A program made the translations under genes and the position numbers. From Acidithiobacillus thiooxidans ATCC 19377 (lineage in GTDB: Bacteria > Pseudomonadota > Gammaproteobacteria > Acidithiobacillales > Acidithiobacillaceae), in NCBI RefSeq assembly GCF_009662475.1, contig NZ_CP045571.1, positions 1,734,501 to 1,798,500 on the forward strand: a DNA stretch of 64,000 bases. The letters are read 5' to 3'. Below, one piece after another: positions 47,285-58,916 of this stretch (positions are counted from its first letter, which is position 1; every line of letters begins with the position of its first letter). The notes under the pieces are model-generated. The model saw nothing but the letters and a program-made list of their open reading frames with translations. It had not been told where the DNA came from and did not search any database.

Positions 47285-47300
47285 CTACGGCATCTATAGT
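47269..47300 (+). promoter_or_regulatory. MerR-type mer promoter
   Basis: TTGACA (-35) is followed by the dyad CCGTA-CTATGC-TACGG and then TATAGT (-10) after 20 bases (19 to CTATAG). The extended spacing with the operator between the two boxes is the hallmark of promoters controlled by MerR. The spaced sequence is close to the classical mer operator. Confidence 0.8.
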
Positions 47301-47356
47301 CCTTAGTAGACATGTTGAAGAACGCTTCTATCCAGGTGAGTGGAGGTTCAGACGTT

Positions 47357-47776
47357 ATGAATACTAAAGTCAGTAAATCGGATCCACAGGGATCTGGCTG
47401 CGCCACCAATAACTCGAATATGCAGAATGTCCGACCAAGGGGGCTATGGGGGTTGTTAGTAGCGGTCGTAGTGGGTTTCCTGGCTTCCGCTTGCTGTGTC
47501 TTGCCGCTATTGCTGATTGTGGCTGGTGTAGGCGGCGCATGGATGGCTAACTTGCGGGTGCTTGATCCTTACGCCCCTTACCTGGATGTGGTCGTGTTGC
47601 TTTTTTTGGGATACGCCCACGTTCAGAATTATCGCGAAAAAAAGGCGCTGGCCTGTAGTTCGTGTTCGATGGTTGGACGATTGGGCCGTTGGCAATCCCC
47701 TCTTTTATGGGCGGGTACCGTTTTGGTTATTGTCTTTCTGGCATTGCCGCATGTGTTGCCCGGCTTGTTGATGTAG
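47357..47776 (+). CDS. merT: Mercuric ion transporter MerT
   Basis: A 139-residue inner-membrane protein with three hydrophobic spans. The vicinal cysteines C46-C47 are in the first span (LASACCVLPLLLIVAGVGGAWMANL) and a second pair is in the loop (ALACSSCSM). MerT moves Hg(II) from periplasm to the cytoplasmic reductase. GTGGAGGTTCAGACGTT precedes the ATG at 47357. The N-terminal tail is about 25 residues longer than in Tn501 MerT and carries an extra cysteine. Confidence 0.88.
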   Translation: MNTKVSKSDPQGSGCATNNSNMQNVRPRGLWGLLVAVVVGFLASACCVLPLLLIVAGVGGAWMANLRVLDPYAPYLDVVVLLFLGYAHVQNYREKKALACSSCSMVGRLGRWQSPLLWAGTVLVIVFLALPHVLPGLLM

Positions 47777-47811
47777 TTCTTTTAAATTGCAATGAACTCA
47801 AGGAGACTAAA

Positions 47812-48168
47812 ATGCACATAAAGATAAATTCAGGAAAAAATCTGGTGTTAATATCTGCGCTTTCACTGCTGGCAAGTGGCGTGCTCGCTATGTCTTTCGC
47901 GTGGGCTGGCACGCCTTCTTCTGCTGCTGTCGTGCAGGCAGCTTCTGTTACGTCGGTATTCAGCGTGCCGTCAATGAGCTGTGGGGATAAGGCCTGTGAA
48001 ACGGCTATTTATATTGCACTGCATCGCATCCCGGGTATGCAGCATATCCATATTGATGACATGAAAAGGACGGTGACGGTGACCTATGATGCCAAAAAAG
48101 TGAGCCCGTCTGTTCTCCTGAAAACCTTTAGGAATATTGGGTATCCGGCTTCTTTGGCGCATGCTTGA
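47812..48168 (+). CDS. merP: MerP-like periplasmic protein with an atypical metal site
   Basis: A 118-residue protein with a signal peptide (about residues 1-32). A heavy-metal-associated fold follows: VFSVPSMSC, TVTVTYDAKKVSPSVLLKTFRNIGYPASL. The usual GMTCxxC site is replaced by SMSCGDKAC, so the cysteines (C57 and C62) are four residues apart instead of two. By position it is MerP, which passes mercury to MerT. AAGGAGACTAAA precedes the ATG. Confidence 0.78.
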   Translation: MHIKINSGKNLVLISALSLLASGVLAMSFAWAGTPSSAAVVQAASVTSVFSVPSMSCGDKACETAIYIALHRIPGMQHIHIDDMKRTVTVTYDAKKVSPSVLLKTFRNIGYPASLAHA

Positions 48169-48180
48169 TTCGCGTATTGA

Positions 48181-49863
<1,683 letters not shown>

Positions 49864-49881
49864 CGGATAAGGAAAGCCATC

Positions 49882-50010
49882 ATGCGTCAGGATCACATGG
49901 AAAGAGGGCTGCAAAATTTATTGAGAGAATTCCCGCTCCAGTCTCGAGTCATGAACGAACCGGTTTTCAGCAGAATTTTCACCTTCTGCAAGGAAATGTG
50001 TCATGACTGA
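49882..50010 (+). CDS. 42-residue peptide between merA and merR
   Basis: ATAAGGAAAGCCATC precedes the ATG. The peptide ends with a cysteine-histidine segment (RIFTFCKEMCHD). Its stop overlaps the merR start by eight bases, so it may couple merR translation to the operon. It matches no known mer protein that I recognise. Confidence 0.45.
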   Translation: MRQDHMERGLQNLLREFPLQSRVMNEPVFSRIFTFCKEMCHD

Positions 50011-50467
50011 GCCATCTCATCGACAAGGTTATCGTATTGGCGAAGTGGCCAGTGCTGCCGGTGTCCATGTCGAAACGGTACGCTATTATGAACGGGAAGG
50101 TCTTATCGTGCAGCCCAAGAAGCCGCATCTTGGATCCCGTCGGTATCCCGAGGAGACTATTGCCCGCATTCGGTTTATCAAGCACGCCCAAAAGCTTGGC
50201 TTTACCTTAAAAGAAGCGCGTGAACTCCTTCTGTTGCAGACCAACAAAACCCAAGCCTGTGGTGCAGTACTGCATCAGGCAAAAATCAAACAATCTGCGG
50301 TGCTTGCAAAAATTCAGGCTTTGCGAAGACTGGAAATCGTATTGGCCCGTCTAATTCAGGATTGCCAACAAGAATATCCCAACCAGCATCATGCGTGTCC
50401 GATTTTGGAATGCCTGGAAGCAGATGACGCAAACATGGATGATTTGCTTACGGACGCGGAAGAATGA
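50003..50467 (+). CDS. merR: Mercury-responsive regulator MerR
   Basis: A 154-residue regulator. The N-terminal winged helix (YRIGEVASAAGVHVETVRYYEREGLI) binds the operator at 47275-47290. The mercury ligands are C86 and C121, 35 residues apart as in Tn501 MerR (C82 and C117), with C132 or C137 as the third. It is last in the operon and on the same strand as its targets, rather than divergent as in the transposon operons, which implies autoregulation within the operon. AAGGAAATGTGTC precedes the ATG. Confidence 0.9.
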   Translation: MTEPSHRQGYRIGEVASAAGVHVETVRYYEREGLIVQPKKPHLGSRRYPEETIARIRFIKHAQKLGFTLKEARELLLLQTNKTQACGAVLHQAKIKQSAVLAKIQALRRLEIVLARLIQDCQQEYPNQHHACPILECLEADDANMDDLLTDAEE

Positions 50468-50769
50468 TGATGATGGCCTTGAGCCAATTCGGCTGGAAAT
50501 GATATGGAAATCATTCAACGAATTTTTAACGCCGTATTAATTGCCGCTCTTTTTTGTTCGATACCGGAACAGTCTTGTGCAAAAGCCGTTGCCAAGACAA
50601 CTCCATCAAAATCTGGGCTCCAAGGTGCGCTTCGTGGGTATAGCACTGGATGGCAAAAGATCTGCTGAGAAATTTATAGATAAGCCCAAATTGATAGGCT
50701 TTCACGTTAAAACATATTTTAAGTTTATTTTTATAAAACATCTCATTTAGGATTTGGAATATACTTAAC

Positions 50770-52377
50770 CTGAAGTTTCACCGATTTTCATGAGGAATAG
50801 GTCGCCGCATGTTACGCCACCATACGCATGAGCATCTGCGTGAATGATTTATGAGGGGGTTGGCAGAGATGGGGCCAAAGTCCCAGAAAATGGTCGGAGA
50901 GTGCTTCATCTGCAATCAGTTTGCGGACATCGGAGAAGGCGAAACTGGTCCGTCCCTTGACGATATGGCGGCGCTTGGGGTCGGCCGTGATCCGGTCGGC
51001 GTAAATCCAGGTCAGGGTCGTGGCGAGCAGGCAGAAATGGAGGTGGTTGGTGACGGCATCAGCGGTCCGGTTCTGGCTGCGGGCGCTCCCGATTTCCTGT
51101 TTGATTTCTTTGAAGCCGGCCTCGATTTTCCAGCGGGCACCATAGTATTCGATGATCTGGGTGACAGAGAGCGTCAGATCTGTCGTGAAGAACGCCACCC
51201 ACTGGGTTTTGCGAAAGACCCAGACCACCCGTACCGGGCAGCGCAGGGTTTTGAGCAGGCAGACTTGATCATAGGCGCGTATCTCCCGCGCTTTGCCATA
51301 AAGCTGGGCTGTGTACTTTTGCGCCTGCGCCCGCAAAGACGTCGCCAGCTCGGTCACTGAACCGCAACGATCCCCATATTTGCGGGGCCGACCCTTGGCG
51401 GTCCGGGCCGCATCCGCTGGCTCTGCATATAGGACCGTACTACTGCGCAAGCGGGACAACAGGTGGATGGATGGTTCCGCTGCATTCAGGGGTTTCCACA
51501 GGCCATTGTTCCCGAACCAGCTGTCGCAGACGATCAGAGGAGAGTGGCAGCTGAAATGGGTAGCCACCGGCAGGATCATGGCCGCAGCCTGGGCCATTTT
51601 TGACTGAAAGACCGGCACCCGTCCATGACGGCGGACGTTGATCTTGCCGGCCGCAATGTCCTTCTGCCGATGGTAGAAGCGACAGCCCAGCGGCAGACAG
51701 GCCCAGCGGCCTTTGATGGGCTTGAGCAGGCCGAGCATGACGATATTCTGTGCCCAGGGATAAGTGGGATGATTCACCTTGGCGGTATGATCGAAGAAAA
51801 AGCCGCAGCCGAAGATCCGCTTACCGGTTTTGTCGTTGAGGGTGTCATCGAGGGCCAGGATCAAGCGCCCATCGACCAGCGGGGACGGAATCAGATTCCA
51901 GGCAATCGGCCAGAGGCGATCCCAGGCCAGCTGAGTGGAGGCCATGAAGAGGTAGAAACGGCGGGCGTTCACATCCAGGCCAAAGAGGGTCTGCAGGGAG
52001 CGCAGCAGATTGCTGCTCATGGAGGAGGTGAAGGGGACCATGATAGCCAACAGGATAAAGGGGAACCATTGAGCCCGTTCGCGCCCTAGTCGCGAATCCG
52101 AAAATGCCGATTGGAAAGGGAGGAGTAAATCGCGTAGCATGGACATCGAACAGGGCCTCTTGCGTTTTATAATCAGTGAGTTAATGAGCATTCATTATAT
52201 CACGGAAGGCGGTTCTGTTCACCTTTATCTAACTGATTCACAAGAAATAAAACAAAAAAAACAGGGTAACCAAATAGCTCGAAAATAAGTATTATTCATG
52301 AATAATCACGATATTTAATGACCGACATTTTTGTTGACCATGCCGATTTTCCTCGCGGAAAAACGGTGAAACTTCAG
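50770..52377 (-). mobile_element. Intact DDE insertion sequence with 8-base target duplication
   Basis: Inverted ends (CTGAAGTTTCACCG at 50770-50783 and its complement at 52364-52377, imperfectly extended to about 26 bases) are flanked by the direct repeat TACTTAAC at 50762-50769 and 52378-52385. The element is 1608 bp with one transposase gene. The clean duplication shows simple, fairly recent transposition. The stretch from merR to the left end (50468-50769) holds no clear gene. Confidence 0.93.
50812..52146 (-). CDS. IS4-superfamily transposase
   Basis: A 444-residue DDE transposase. Motifs include LILALDDTLNDKTGKRIFG (first D), LIVCDSWFGNNGLWKPL (second D), and YYGARWKIEAGFKEIKQEIGSARSQNRTADAVTNHLHFCLLA (the Y-(2)-R-(3)-E-(6)-K box of IS4-type enzymes). 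The start is set at 52146 after AGAGG; a longer frame begins at 52191. It looks intact and active. I cannot assign the exact IS4 subgroup. Confidence 0.88.
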   Translation of the reverse strand: MSMLRDLLLPFQSAFSDSRLGRERAQWFPFILLAIMVPFTSSMSSNLLRSLQTLFGLDVNARRFYLFMASTQLAWDRLWPIAWNLIPSPLVDGRLILALDDTLNDKTGKRIFGCGFFFDHTAKVNHPTYPWAQNIVMLGLLKPIKGRWACLPLGCRFYHRQKDIAAGKINVRRHGRVPVFQSKMAQAAAMILPVATHFSCHSPLIVCDSWFGNNGLWKPLNAAEPSIHLLSRLRSSTVLYAEPADAARTAKGRPRKYGDRCGSVTELATSLRAQAQKYTAQLYGKAREIRAYDQVCLLKTLRCPVRVVWVFRKTQWVAFFTTDLTLSVTQIIEYYGARWKIEAGFKEIKQEIGSARSQNRTADAVTNHLHFCLLATTLTWIYADRITADPKRRHIVKGRTSFAFSDVRKLIADEALSDHFLGLWPHLCQPPHKSFTQMLMRMVA

Positions 52378-52440
52378 TACTTAACCTGTTGGCACGTTCA
52401 GGAGACGGTATATTCCTTGAGTGTGATTTTCATGGGTGGT

Positions 52441-52822
52441 TATGAAATTCATGTCACTTTAAAATTTATGTTTTCTGCAGCGATTTGCACCGAAGAACAG
52501 TGCGCAACAGCCCTGGAATCGGCGCGTTGGCCAAACGGATTTCACTACCCCCGCTGTGGCAGAACCCGGCATTCTGTTCTGAAATGCGGCTCGCGCAAGA
52601 CCTTTCAGTGCAGCCATTGTCGTTATCAGACTTCGTTGATTGCCGGAACACTTTTTCAAGGAACGTATTTGCTTTTGACCCTTTTATTTCTGGCCATTTA
52701 CCCGATCAGCCAGGCGAAAACCGGGATATCCGCGTTTGTGCTGAGTCGTCAACTCGGTGTCAGCTAACCCACGGCCTGGCGCATCCATCACAAGCTCATG
52801 CAATTCATGCTGGAACGCTAAG
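52441..52822 (+). pseudogene. IS1595 (ISXO2-like) transposase relic
   Basis: The N-terminal zinc-ribbon region is recognisable: RWPNGFHYPRCGRTRHSVLKC and QCSHCRYQTSLIAGTLFQGT, then ISQAKTGISAFVLSRQLGVS. A TAA at about 52765 replaces the expected Tyr codon, after which PTAWRIHHKLMQFMLER continues in frame before another stop. The catalytic part is missing. Confidence 0.8.
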
Positions 52823-53017
52823 TTCTCTAACTGGGCTGAGGCTCGGGCAATGGTTCCATTCAGCGGAATTATTGTGCCAATCAGGCAACTATTATGAATA
52901 ATACGGTGACATGATTTATAATAGTTTGCAAGTATAGCGAGATCTCCAATCCTTATTTATGTTACTGATAAAGCAGCACATTTGCAGTTCATCCCTTTGC
53001 ATAAGGATCAAGTTTTA

Positions 53018-53923
53018 ATGCCAATCTTATCGGAAACTCCTCAAACACCTACCGAGGCAGATCTCCTGCAGCAATTACCCGAGGAGGAACGTCAGCGCAT
53101 TCAAGAGCGCTGGCGAATCTATCAACTCCGTCACCATCCTTCCTGGTGGCGACGCCTCCTCCTATTCCTAAGTCTGATTGGGCCTGGAATCCTTGTCATG
53201 ATCGCGGACAACGATGCGGGAGGTGTTATCACCTATGCGCAGACAGGCGCAATGTATGGCATTGGTTTTTTTATTCCTTTCCTGTTACTGATGATTCCCG
53301 TAGCTTACATTGTACAGGAGATGACCGTTCGCCTTGGCGCGGTGACTCATCGGGGGCACGCCGAAATGATCTGGGGACGCTATGGTGCTTTTTGGGGCGT
53401 GTTCTCACTGCTTGATCTCACCATCGCGAACATCCTGACCTTGGTAACTGAGTTTATCGGCATTCGAATAGGCATGAGCATTTTTTCCGTGCCCCCTTAT
53501 CTTTCTGTGCCCATTGCTTGGGTTTTCGTGGCTTCGATCATGATCTTTCCGCATTACAATACTTGGGAACGCGTGGCTCTGTGGATTGCTGCTGGAAACA
53601 TCGTTTTCGTACCGCTGGCCATTGCCGCGCATCCGGACTGGAGCCAAGTCGTTGCCGCAGTTGGCAGTTGGCATATTCCCATCGGCACCGCTCTAGGTGC
53701 CTTTACCTATGTCATTCTGGCTAATTTGGGCACTACGATTGCACCCTGGATGCTGTTTTTTGAGCAAGCATCGGTAGTGGACAAGGGACTCACCATTCAT
53801 GATATTCCTGGTGGTCAGGCAGACACGGCTATCGGCAGCCTCTCCATGGGAGTCATCGCCGATGCGCCAATACAGCGACCAATTCGCGTCCATCCAGTGC
53901 ATGCAGCAAACCATCAGAAATGA
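53018..53923 (+). pseudogene. NRAMP-family metal transporter, 3' truncated
   Basis: About 280 residues of a proton-coupled divalent-metal transporter. The first membrane segment has GPGILVMIADNDAGGVITYAQTG, the variant of the DPGN metal motif seen in a bacterial NRAMP subgroup. A later segment reads GTTIAPWMLFFEQASVVDKGL. About eight membrane spans remain of the usual eleven or more. Homology ends near SLSMGVIA at about 53863, where the frame runs antisense into an M48 peptidase fragment. The ATG at 53018 follows ATAAGGATCAAGTTTTA. The product is unlikely to work. Confidence 0.82.
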
Positions 53924-54122
53924 TCAAAGCAGTATGTTTCCCCAGACCCGTAGAAAATGAAATGAGGATATCTCCGGGCAGTCGATACAGGTCGGAAAGT
54001 GATCCAATCCACAGCACTCGACCAATCTTTACACCATATTTAAAAACAGTGGCATTACAGAGAATAAATGACCTCAAAAAGCCAAGAAGCACCACGTTAC
54101 ATGCCCACTGAGCCGCACCCAC
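53863..54122 (-). pseudogene. M48-type metallopeptidase fragment
   Basis: The frame reads PGDILISFSTGLGKHTALIISDGLLHALDGRELVAVLAHRR, matching M48/HtpX proteins up to VLAH. The following glutamate and second histidine of HExxH are lost at the junction with the NRAMP gene. The start would be GTG at 54122, just after the L,D-transpeptidase stop, so the two were probably one operon. Confidence 0.7.
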
Positions 54123-54126
54123 CGGA

Positions 54127-54704
54127 TCATGGCATCACCGTCACAGGCGTACCGATATGTATCATCCCATAGGCCCGTTGTGCTGCTTTTAATGGCAACT
54201 CCACACAGCCAGTGCTTTGCCGAAATCCATACGCCAGACGGGGGAAATAGTGTACTGCCCGGCCATCCCAGAAATAATTCACGAAGCGCACATCTGGATC
54301 GTTACAACACTCACCATGGGGGAAACAACCGGTCATGCGCGTGCTTGGAAAGCGCGCATACACCGCCCAGGTACCGTTAGGCGTGTTTGCACCGGGCACG
54401 CCCGTATTGGTCAGACTGTGCAAAATCCATTTACCGCTGTTTGTTGCCAAAAAATCCAGAGCGCCGAAAAGCAAAGGTGATCCCGGAGAATTCGGTGTGT
54501 GCGCCTGAAGCGCCGACGGCGTACCAGAGGGCCATATAACCACCAAATTTGTGGATTGGCCGTATGTAGGCCGGTCAGGCCCACCTGCCCCGGTAAATAG
54601 TGCAGTTGCGCTAAATCACGAGCCACCTGTAACCAAACCGGTGGAATGGCCGTGCCCGCCTGATCTACGGAAAAAATCGCACCAATTTGCCATACCGTGA
54701 GCAT
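54127..54704 (-). pseudogene. L,D-transpeptidase (YkuD), probably frameshifted
   Basis: The C-terminal frame (54127-54546) has the YkuD core FWDGRAVHYFPRLAYGFRQSTGCVELPLKAAQRAYG with catalytic His and Cys (STGCV). It has no ATG. A second frame (54411-54704) starts at an ATG and encodes a plausible N-terminus (WLQVARDLAQLHYLPGQVGLTGLHTANPQIW). The two overlap near 54530-54560, where a one-base shift would join them. L,D-transpeptidases make 3-3 cross-links in peptidoglycan. Confidence 0.6.
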
Positions 54705-54828
54705 CGGTGTCGGCGAGCAGGCCTACCGTATAGCCGATCCCATAAAAACAGTAAACGGACTGATACTCCCCACTGAACTCAGCCGGAGTAAGTTAGTAGC
54801 CGCCATCCAGGTGGTTCCCGATAACGCC

Positions 54829-57033
54829 CTAGCTTCGTGGGGTTCTGCCCATGAGTTTTTCCACCTCCAACACCTGCAGGGTCGTGGCTAGCACGGTATC
54901 TGGATTAAGACTTATGGAATCTATACCCAGCTGCACCAGAAATTCTGCCATCTCTGGATAGTCCGAGGGCGCCTGACCACAGAGTCCTGAATGAATGCCA
55001 TTACGTGCGCAGCCTTCCACCGCGAGACGGATCATCTCCTTCACTCCGTCGTCACGTTCGTCATAATCAAAAGCAACAATTTGTGAATCCCGGTCAACTC
55101 CTAAAGTGAGTTGGGTCAGATCATTGCTGCCAATAGAAAAGCCGTCGAAGCGTTTGGCAAACTGGTCAATAAGGATGACATTATTGGGAATCTCGCACAT
55201 GGCGTATATTTTCAGCCCCTGTTCGCCACGCTTTAAACCAAACTCTGCCATTTTGGCCAACACAGCATCGGCTTCCTGCACTCGGCGCACAAAGGGCAGC
55301 ATGAGGATGACATTATCCAGTCCCATATCTTCCCGGACTCTGCGCATCGCTGCACATTCAAGGGCAAAGCCTTCTGAATAGTCTGGATGCGCATAACGGG
55401 AGGCCCCACGAAATCCGAGCATGGGATTGTCTTCGCTGGGCTCAAACCAGCGACCCCCCAGTAACGAGGCATATTCGTTAGACTTGAAGTCGGACATACG
55501 CACTACCACAGGCTTGGGATAGAAGGCGGCTGCAATGGTGCCGATCCCTTCAGAGAGCCGCTGAACGAAAAAGTCGGCAGGATTATCAAAACCGATAACC
55601 AGTTGAGCCAGGGCTGTCTGCTCTTCTTTATCCTCCACTTTTTCGGGATGGAGAAGCGCCATCGGATGGGCCTTGATGGCACTATTGATAATAAACTCCA
55701 TGCGCGCCAGACCAATGCCATCATTGGGCAGCATACTGGTCTGGAACGCGATTTCGGGATTACCCAGATTGATCATGATCTCTGTAGCCGGGCGCTGCAG
55801 CGTGGCCAAATCCGTATGTCGAATTTCAAAAGGAAGAGCGCCAGCATAGACAAAGCCTTTGTCACCTTCGGCACAGGATACCGTGATAACTGCACCGTCC
55901 TGCAGTACCGTTGTGGCATTGTCGGTGCCGACTATGGCAGGTATCCCCAGTTCGCGGGCAATGATGGCAGCATGGCAAGTGCGTCCACCACGGTTAGTCA
56001 CGATCGCCGCAGCTTGTTTCATGACAGGTTCCCAGTCTGGTGTAGTGGTATCTGCCACGAGAACCTCTCCGGGACGAAAGGTACTGAGATGCGCCACATC
56101 AGCTATGAAGCGTACCGGTGCGGAAGCAATTTTGGCACCCACAGCCCGTCCAGTAGCCAATACCTGACCACGGGTCTTGAGTAAATATTCTTCCAGAACT
56201 TGTCCCTTTTTCTGGGAAGATACGGTTTCCGGGCGGGCCTGAACCATATAGAGCTGACCATCCAGGCCATCCTTGGCCCATTCCATATCCATGGGCCGAC
56301 TCTCGCCGACTTTTTGGCTGTAATGTGCTTCGACCTTGACAGCATAGTCTGCCAAAGTCAGTACATCACTATCGGTAAGGCAGAAGTGCTCTCTTTCGTT
56401 TTGAGAGGTGGGTACATTGCGAGTCTGGTTGTGAGTGTGGCCCTCTGCATAGATCATTTTGATCTTTTTGCTTCCGAGAATGCGCCGTAAAACAACCTTT
56501 TTCCCACGCCTGAAACCAGGCTTGAAAACATAATACTCGTCTGGATCTACTGCACCTTGAACCACATTCTCTCCCAGTCCCCAGGAGGCGGTAATGAAGA
56601 CTACATCGCGAAAACCTGTTTCCGTATCCAGAGAAAACATGACGCCGCTGGTAGACAAATCCGAGCGTACCATCTTCATAATGCCTATGGACAAGGCCAC
56701 CTTGAAGTGGTCAAAGCCCTCATCAATCCGGTAGTGGATGGCACGATCGGTAAAAAGGCTGGCAAAACAGCGTTTACAGGCGTCAAGTAAGGCGGCATCA
56801 CCAGATATATTAAGGTAGGTATCCTGCTGACCGGCAAAACTTGCTGTTGGCAAATCTTCGGCGGTCGCTGAGGAGCGTACAGCCACCGTCAAGGTGGGAC
56901 CATATTCCCTCTTCAGTTGTGTATAGGCAGAGAGAATTTCTTCCTGGAGATCAGATGGTAAAGGGGCACTGTAGATGATCTCACGGGCTGCCGCTCCTCG
57001 CCGTGCCAAATCCTGCACATCGTTCGGATTCAG
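54829..57033 (-). pseudogene. ppsA: Phosphoenolpyruvate synthase, 3' part
   Basis: About 730 residues of PpsA, which makes phosphoenolpyruvate from pyruvate with ATP. The nucleotide-binding part (VAVRSSATAEDLPTASFAGQQDTYLN), the phospho-histidine domain (GGRTCHAAIIARELGIPAIVG) and the PEP-binding barrel (GSNDLTQLTLGVDRDS, CGQAPSDYPE) are intact to the C-terminus. The first 74 codons lie at 58449-58670, beyond an IS256-type element. Removing the IS and one copy of CGGATTCAG restores the frame (LDGLNPNDVQDLARRG). An internal ATG could give a shortened protein. Confidence 0.92.
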
Positions 57034-58448
57034 GAGCTATAGTCAAATCTGGTGTATGAGCATTTTCTGACATAGATCAGGCGGCGGTCTGTTGATCATC
57101 CGGCAGGGTGAGGTTAGCCGGTAAGCCATCGATAAATTTCACCCCTGCAAAAAGCTGCAGGACTTTCTCTGGAGCATAAATCCCAATCCAGCGTTTTTCA
57201 GCCTGCTGCAGCATCTTGAAACCCAATCCCAGAAAGCTGCTGCGTGATACACAGTTCTTCGTCCGGGTAGTCCGGTGGCGTACCGTAGCGAAGGTGGACT
57301 CAATGGCATTGGTGGTCCGGATATGCCGCCAGTGTTCGGCTGGAAAATCATAGAAAGCGAGCAATTCAGCCCGATCTTTTTCCAGTTTAGCCACGGCCTT
57401 GGGATACTTTGCCTGGTAATTGCGCACAAACACGTCCAGTGCTTTTTCCGCAGCCTGGCGATTGGCGGCCATCCAGATTTCCTGCAACGCTGCCTTGGCT
57501 TTGCTCTGTTGGGCTTTGGGAAGTTCGTTGAGAATGTTGGCGGTCTTATGCACCCAGCAGCGTTGCTGACCAGTTTCGGGATAGGCTTCATCCAGTGCGG
57601 CCCAAAACCCCATGGCACCATCCCCAATGGCGAGCAAAGGGGCCGCCTCCAGACCGCGCGCCTGCAGGTCACGCAGGATCTCCAGCCAGGAAGCTTTGGA
57701 TTCGCGCAGGCCGTCACTGACACTGACCAGCTCTTTCTTGCCCTCTGCCGTCACGCCGATAATCACCAGCAGGCAGATACGCGGATCCTCCTCCGCACGG
57801 AGGTTCGTATAAATACCGTCTACCCACCAGTAAGCATAGCGCTTTCCCTGTAGGGAGCGGTGTTGCCAATGGGCATACTCTTGCGCCCACTCCGCCTTGA
57901 GACGTCCCAACACCGCAGGTGAAAGTCCCTTGGCCTCATCACCCAGCAAAATGGAAAGGGCTTCCTGCATGTGGCCGGAAGACACCCCATGCAGATAGAG
58001 CCAAGGTACTGTAGCGGCTACCGTTCGTGATTTGCGTACATACGGAGGCGCCAGTACCGAATTGAATTTGATCCCCGATCCTGAGCGGTCCCGCACCTTG
58101 GGTACTTTGACGGGTACCGGACCCAGAGCGGTCATGATCTCGCGCTCCGGCAGATGCCCATTACGCACGACCGCCTGACGCCCATCAACCATCCGCACTG
58201 TCGCAAATTCTTCCAGCAATACCGCCACCTCTGCCTCTATGGCCTGCTCAATCAGAGAGCGTGCCGCGCGTCGAAGTATCCCTTCAATGCCCAGACCCAA
58301 CTCTCCCATCCCACCTGCTATTACGGTATTCTTTTCCACGGCGTACTCCTTATGTTGCTCTTTGAGTCGGAAACCCTTTGTAGCAACAGTACGCCACCTC
58401 ATTCAAGCCAGTTGTAACGCGCCCGTACACCACTTTCGAGCATAGCTC
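57034..58448 (-). mobile_element. IS256-family insertion sequence within ppsA
   Basis: Imperfect inverted ends begin GAGCTAT and share TGGTGTA further in. The 1415-base element is flanked by a 9-base direct repeat CGGATTCAG at 57025-57033 and 58449-58457, the usual duplication size for this family. It carries one transposase gene, on the same strand as ppsA. Confidence 0.93.
57077..58339 (-). CDS. IS256-family (mutator-type) transposase
   Basis: A 420-residue transposase. Features include the N-terminal EGILRRAARSLIEQAIEAEVAVLL and the catalytic residues in WVDGIYTNLRAE, LLAIGDGAMGFWAAL and HIRTTNAIESTFATVRHRT. The GTG at 58339 is chosen because AAGGAGTACGCC precedes it. The gene looks intact. 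Confidence 0.93.
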   Translation of the reverse strand: MEKNTVIAGGMGELGLGIEGILRRAARSLIEQAIEAEVAVLLEEFATVRMVDGRQAVVRNGHLPEREIMTALGPVPVKVPKVRDRSGSGIKFNSVLAPPYVRKSRTVAATVPWLYLHGVSSGHMQEALSILLGDEAKGLSPAVLGRLKAEWAQEYAHWQHRSLQGKRYAYWWVDGIYTNLRAEEDPRICLLVIIGVTAEGKKELVSVSDGLRESKASWLEILRDLQARGLEAAPLLAIGDGAMGFWAALDEAYPETGQQRCWVHKTANILNELPKAQQSKAKAALQEIWMAANRQAAEKALDVFVRNYQAKYPKAVAKLEKDRAELLAFYDFPAEHWRHIRTTNAIESTFATVRHRTTRTKNCVSRSSFLGLGFKMLQQAEKRWIGIYAPEKVLQLFAGVKFIDGLPANLTLPDDQQTAA

Positions 58449-58670
58449 CGGATTCAGTCCATCCAGTGCCTCGTGCAAATGCTCCCAAGCCTCGGCCTTA
58501 TCAAGCATGGTACGGTAAGCCTCAGCGGTAACAGCAAAACCGTTGGGCACTCGTACGCCCAGTGCTGTGAGCTCTTGAAACATTTCACCCAGGGAGGCAT
58601 TTTTGCCACCCACCAGAGATACGTCTTCAATATGTATTTCATTGAAAAAACGAATATATTTTGCAACCAT
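58449..58670 (-). pseudogene. ppsA: Phosphoenolpyruvate synthase, 5' part
   Basis: The first 74 codons of ppsA, starting MVAKYIRFFNEI with GGAGGATGTC as ribosome site, and including VGGKNASLGEMFQELTALGVRVPNGFAVTAEAY. The frame then runs into the IS256 element. The promoter should lie in 58671-58916, shared with the divergent permease gene at 58917. Confidence 0.92.
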
Positions 58671-58916
58671 GACATCCTCCTGAAGGCGAAAAAACTGTTG
58701 TACTCACCGATTACGCGAGCTCTCGTCCTATTTTAGTATGACAGGACGCGTATGTACTTTTTGATCTTTCTAAACCATAGTTGGTGATGCGGTGTTGCAC
58801 AAGTCGATCTATTCATTATTCTACCTAAAATTCAAAGCCTGAATGGCCATTTCCACCGGGGTGGTTTATGTAACCACTTCATACTCTAAGGGATTTATAA
58901 AATAACAGTATTTCCA

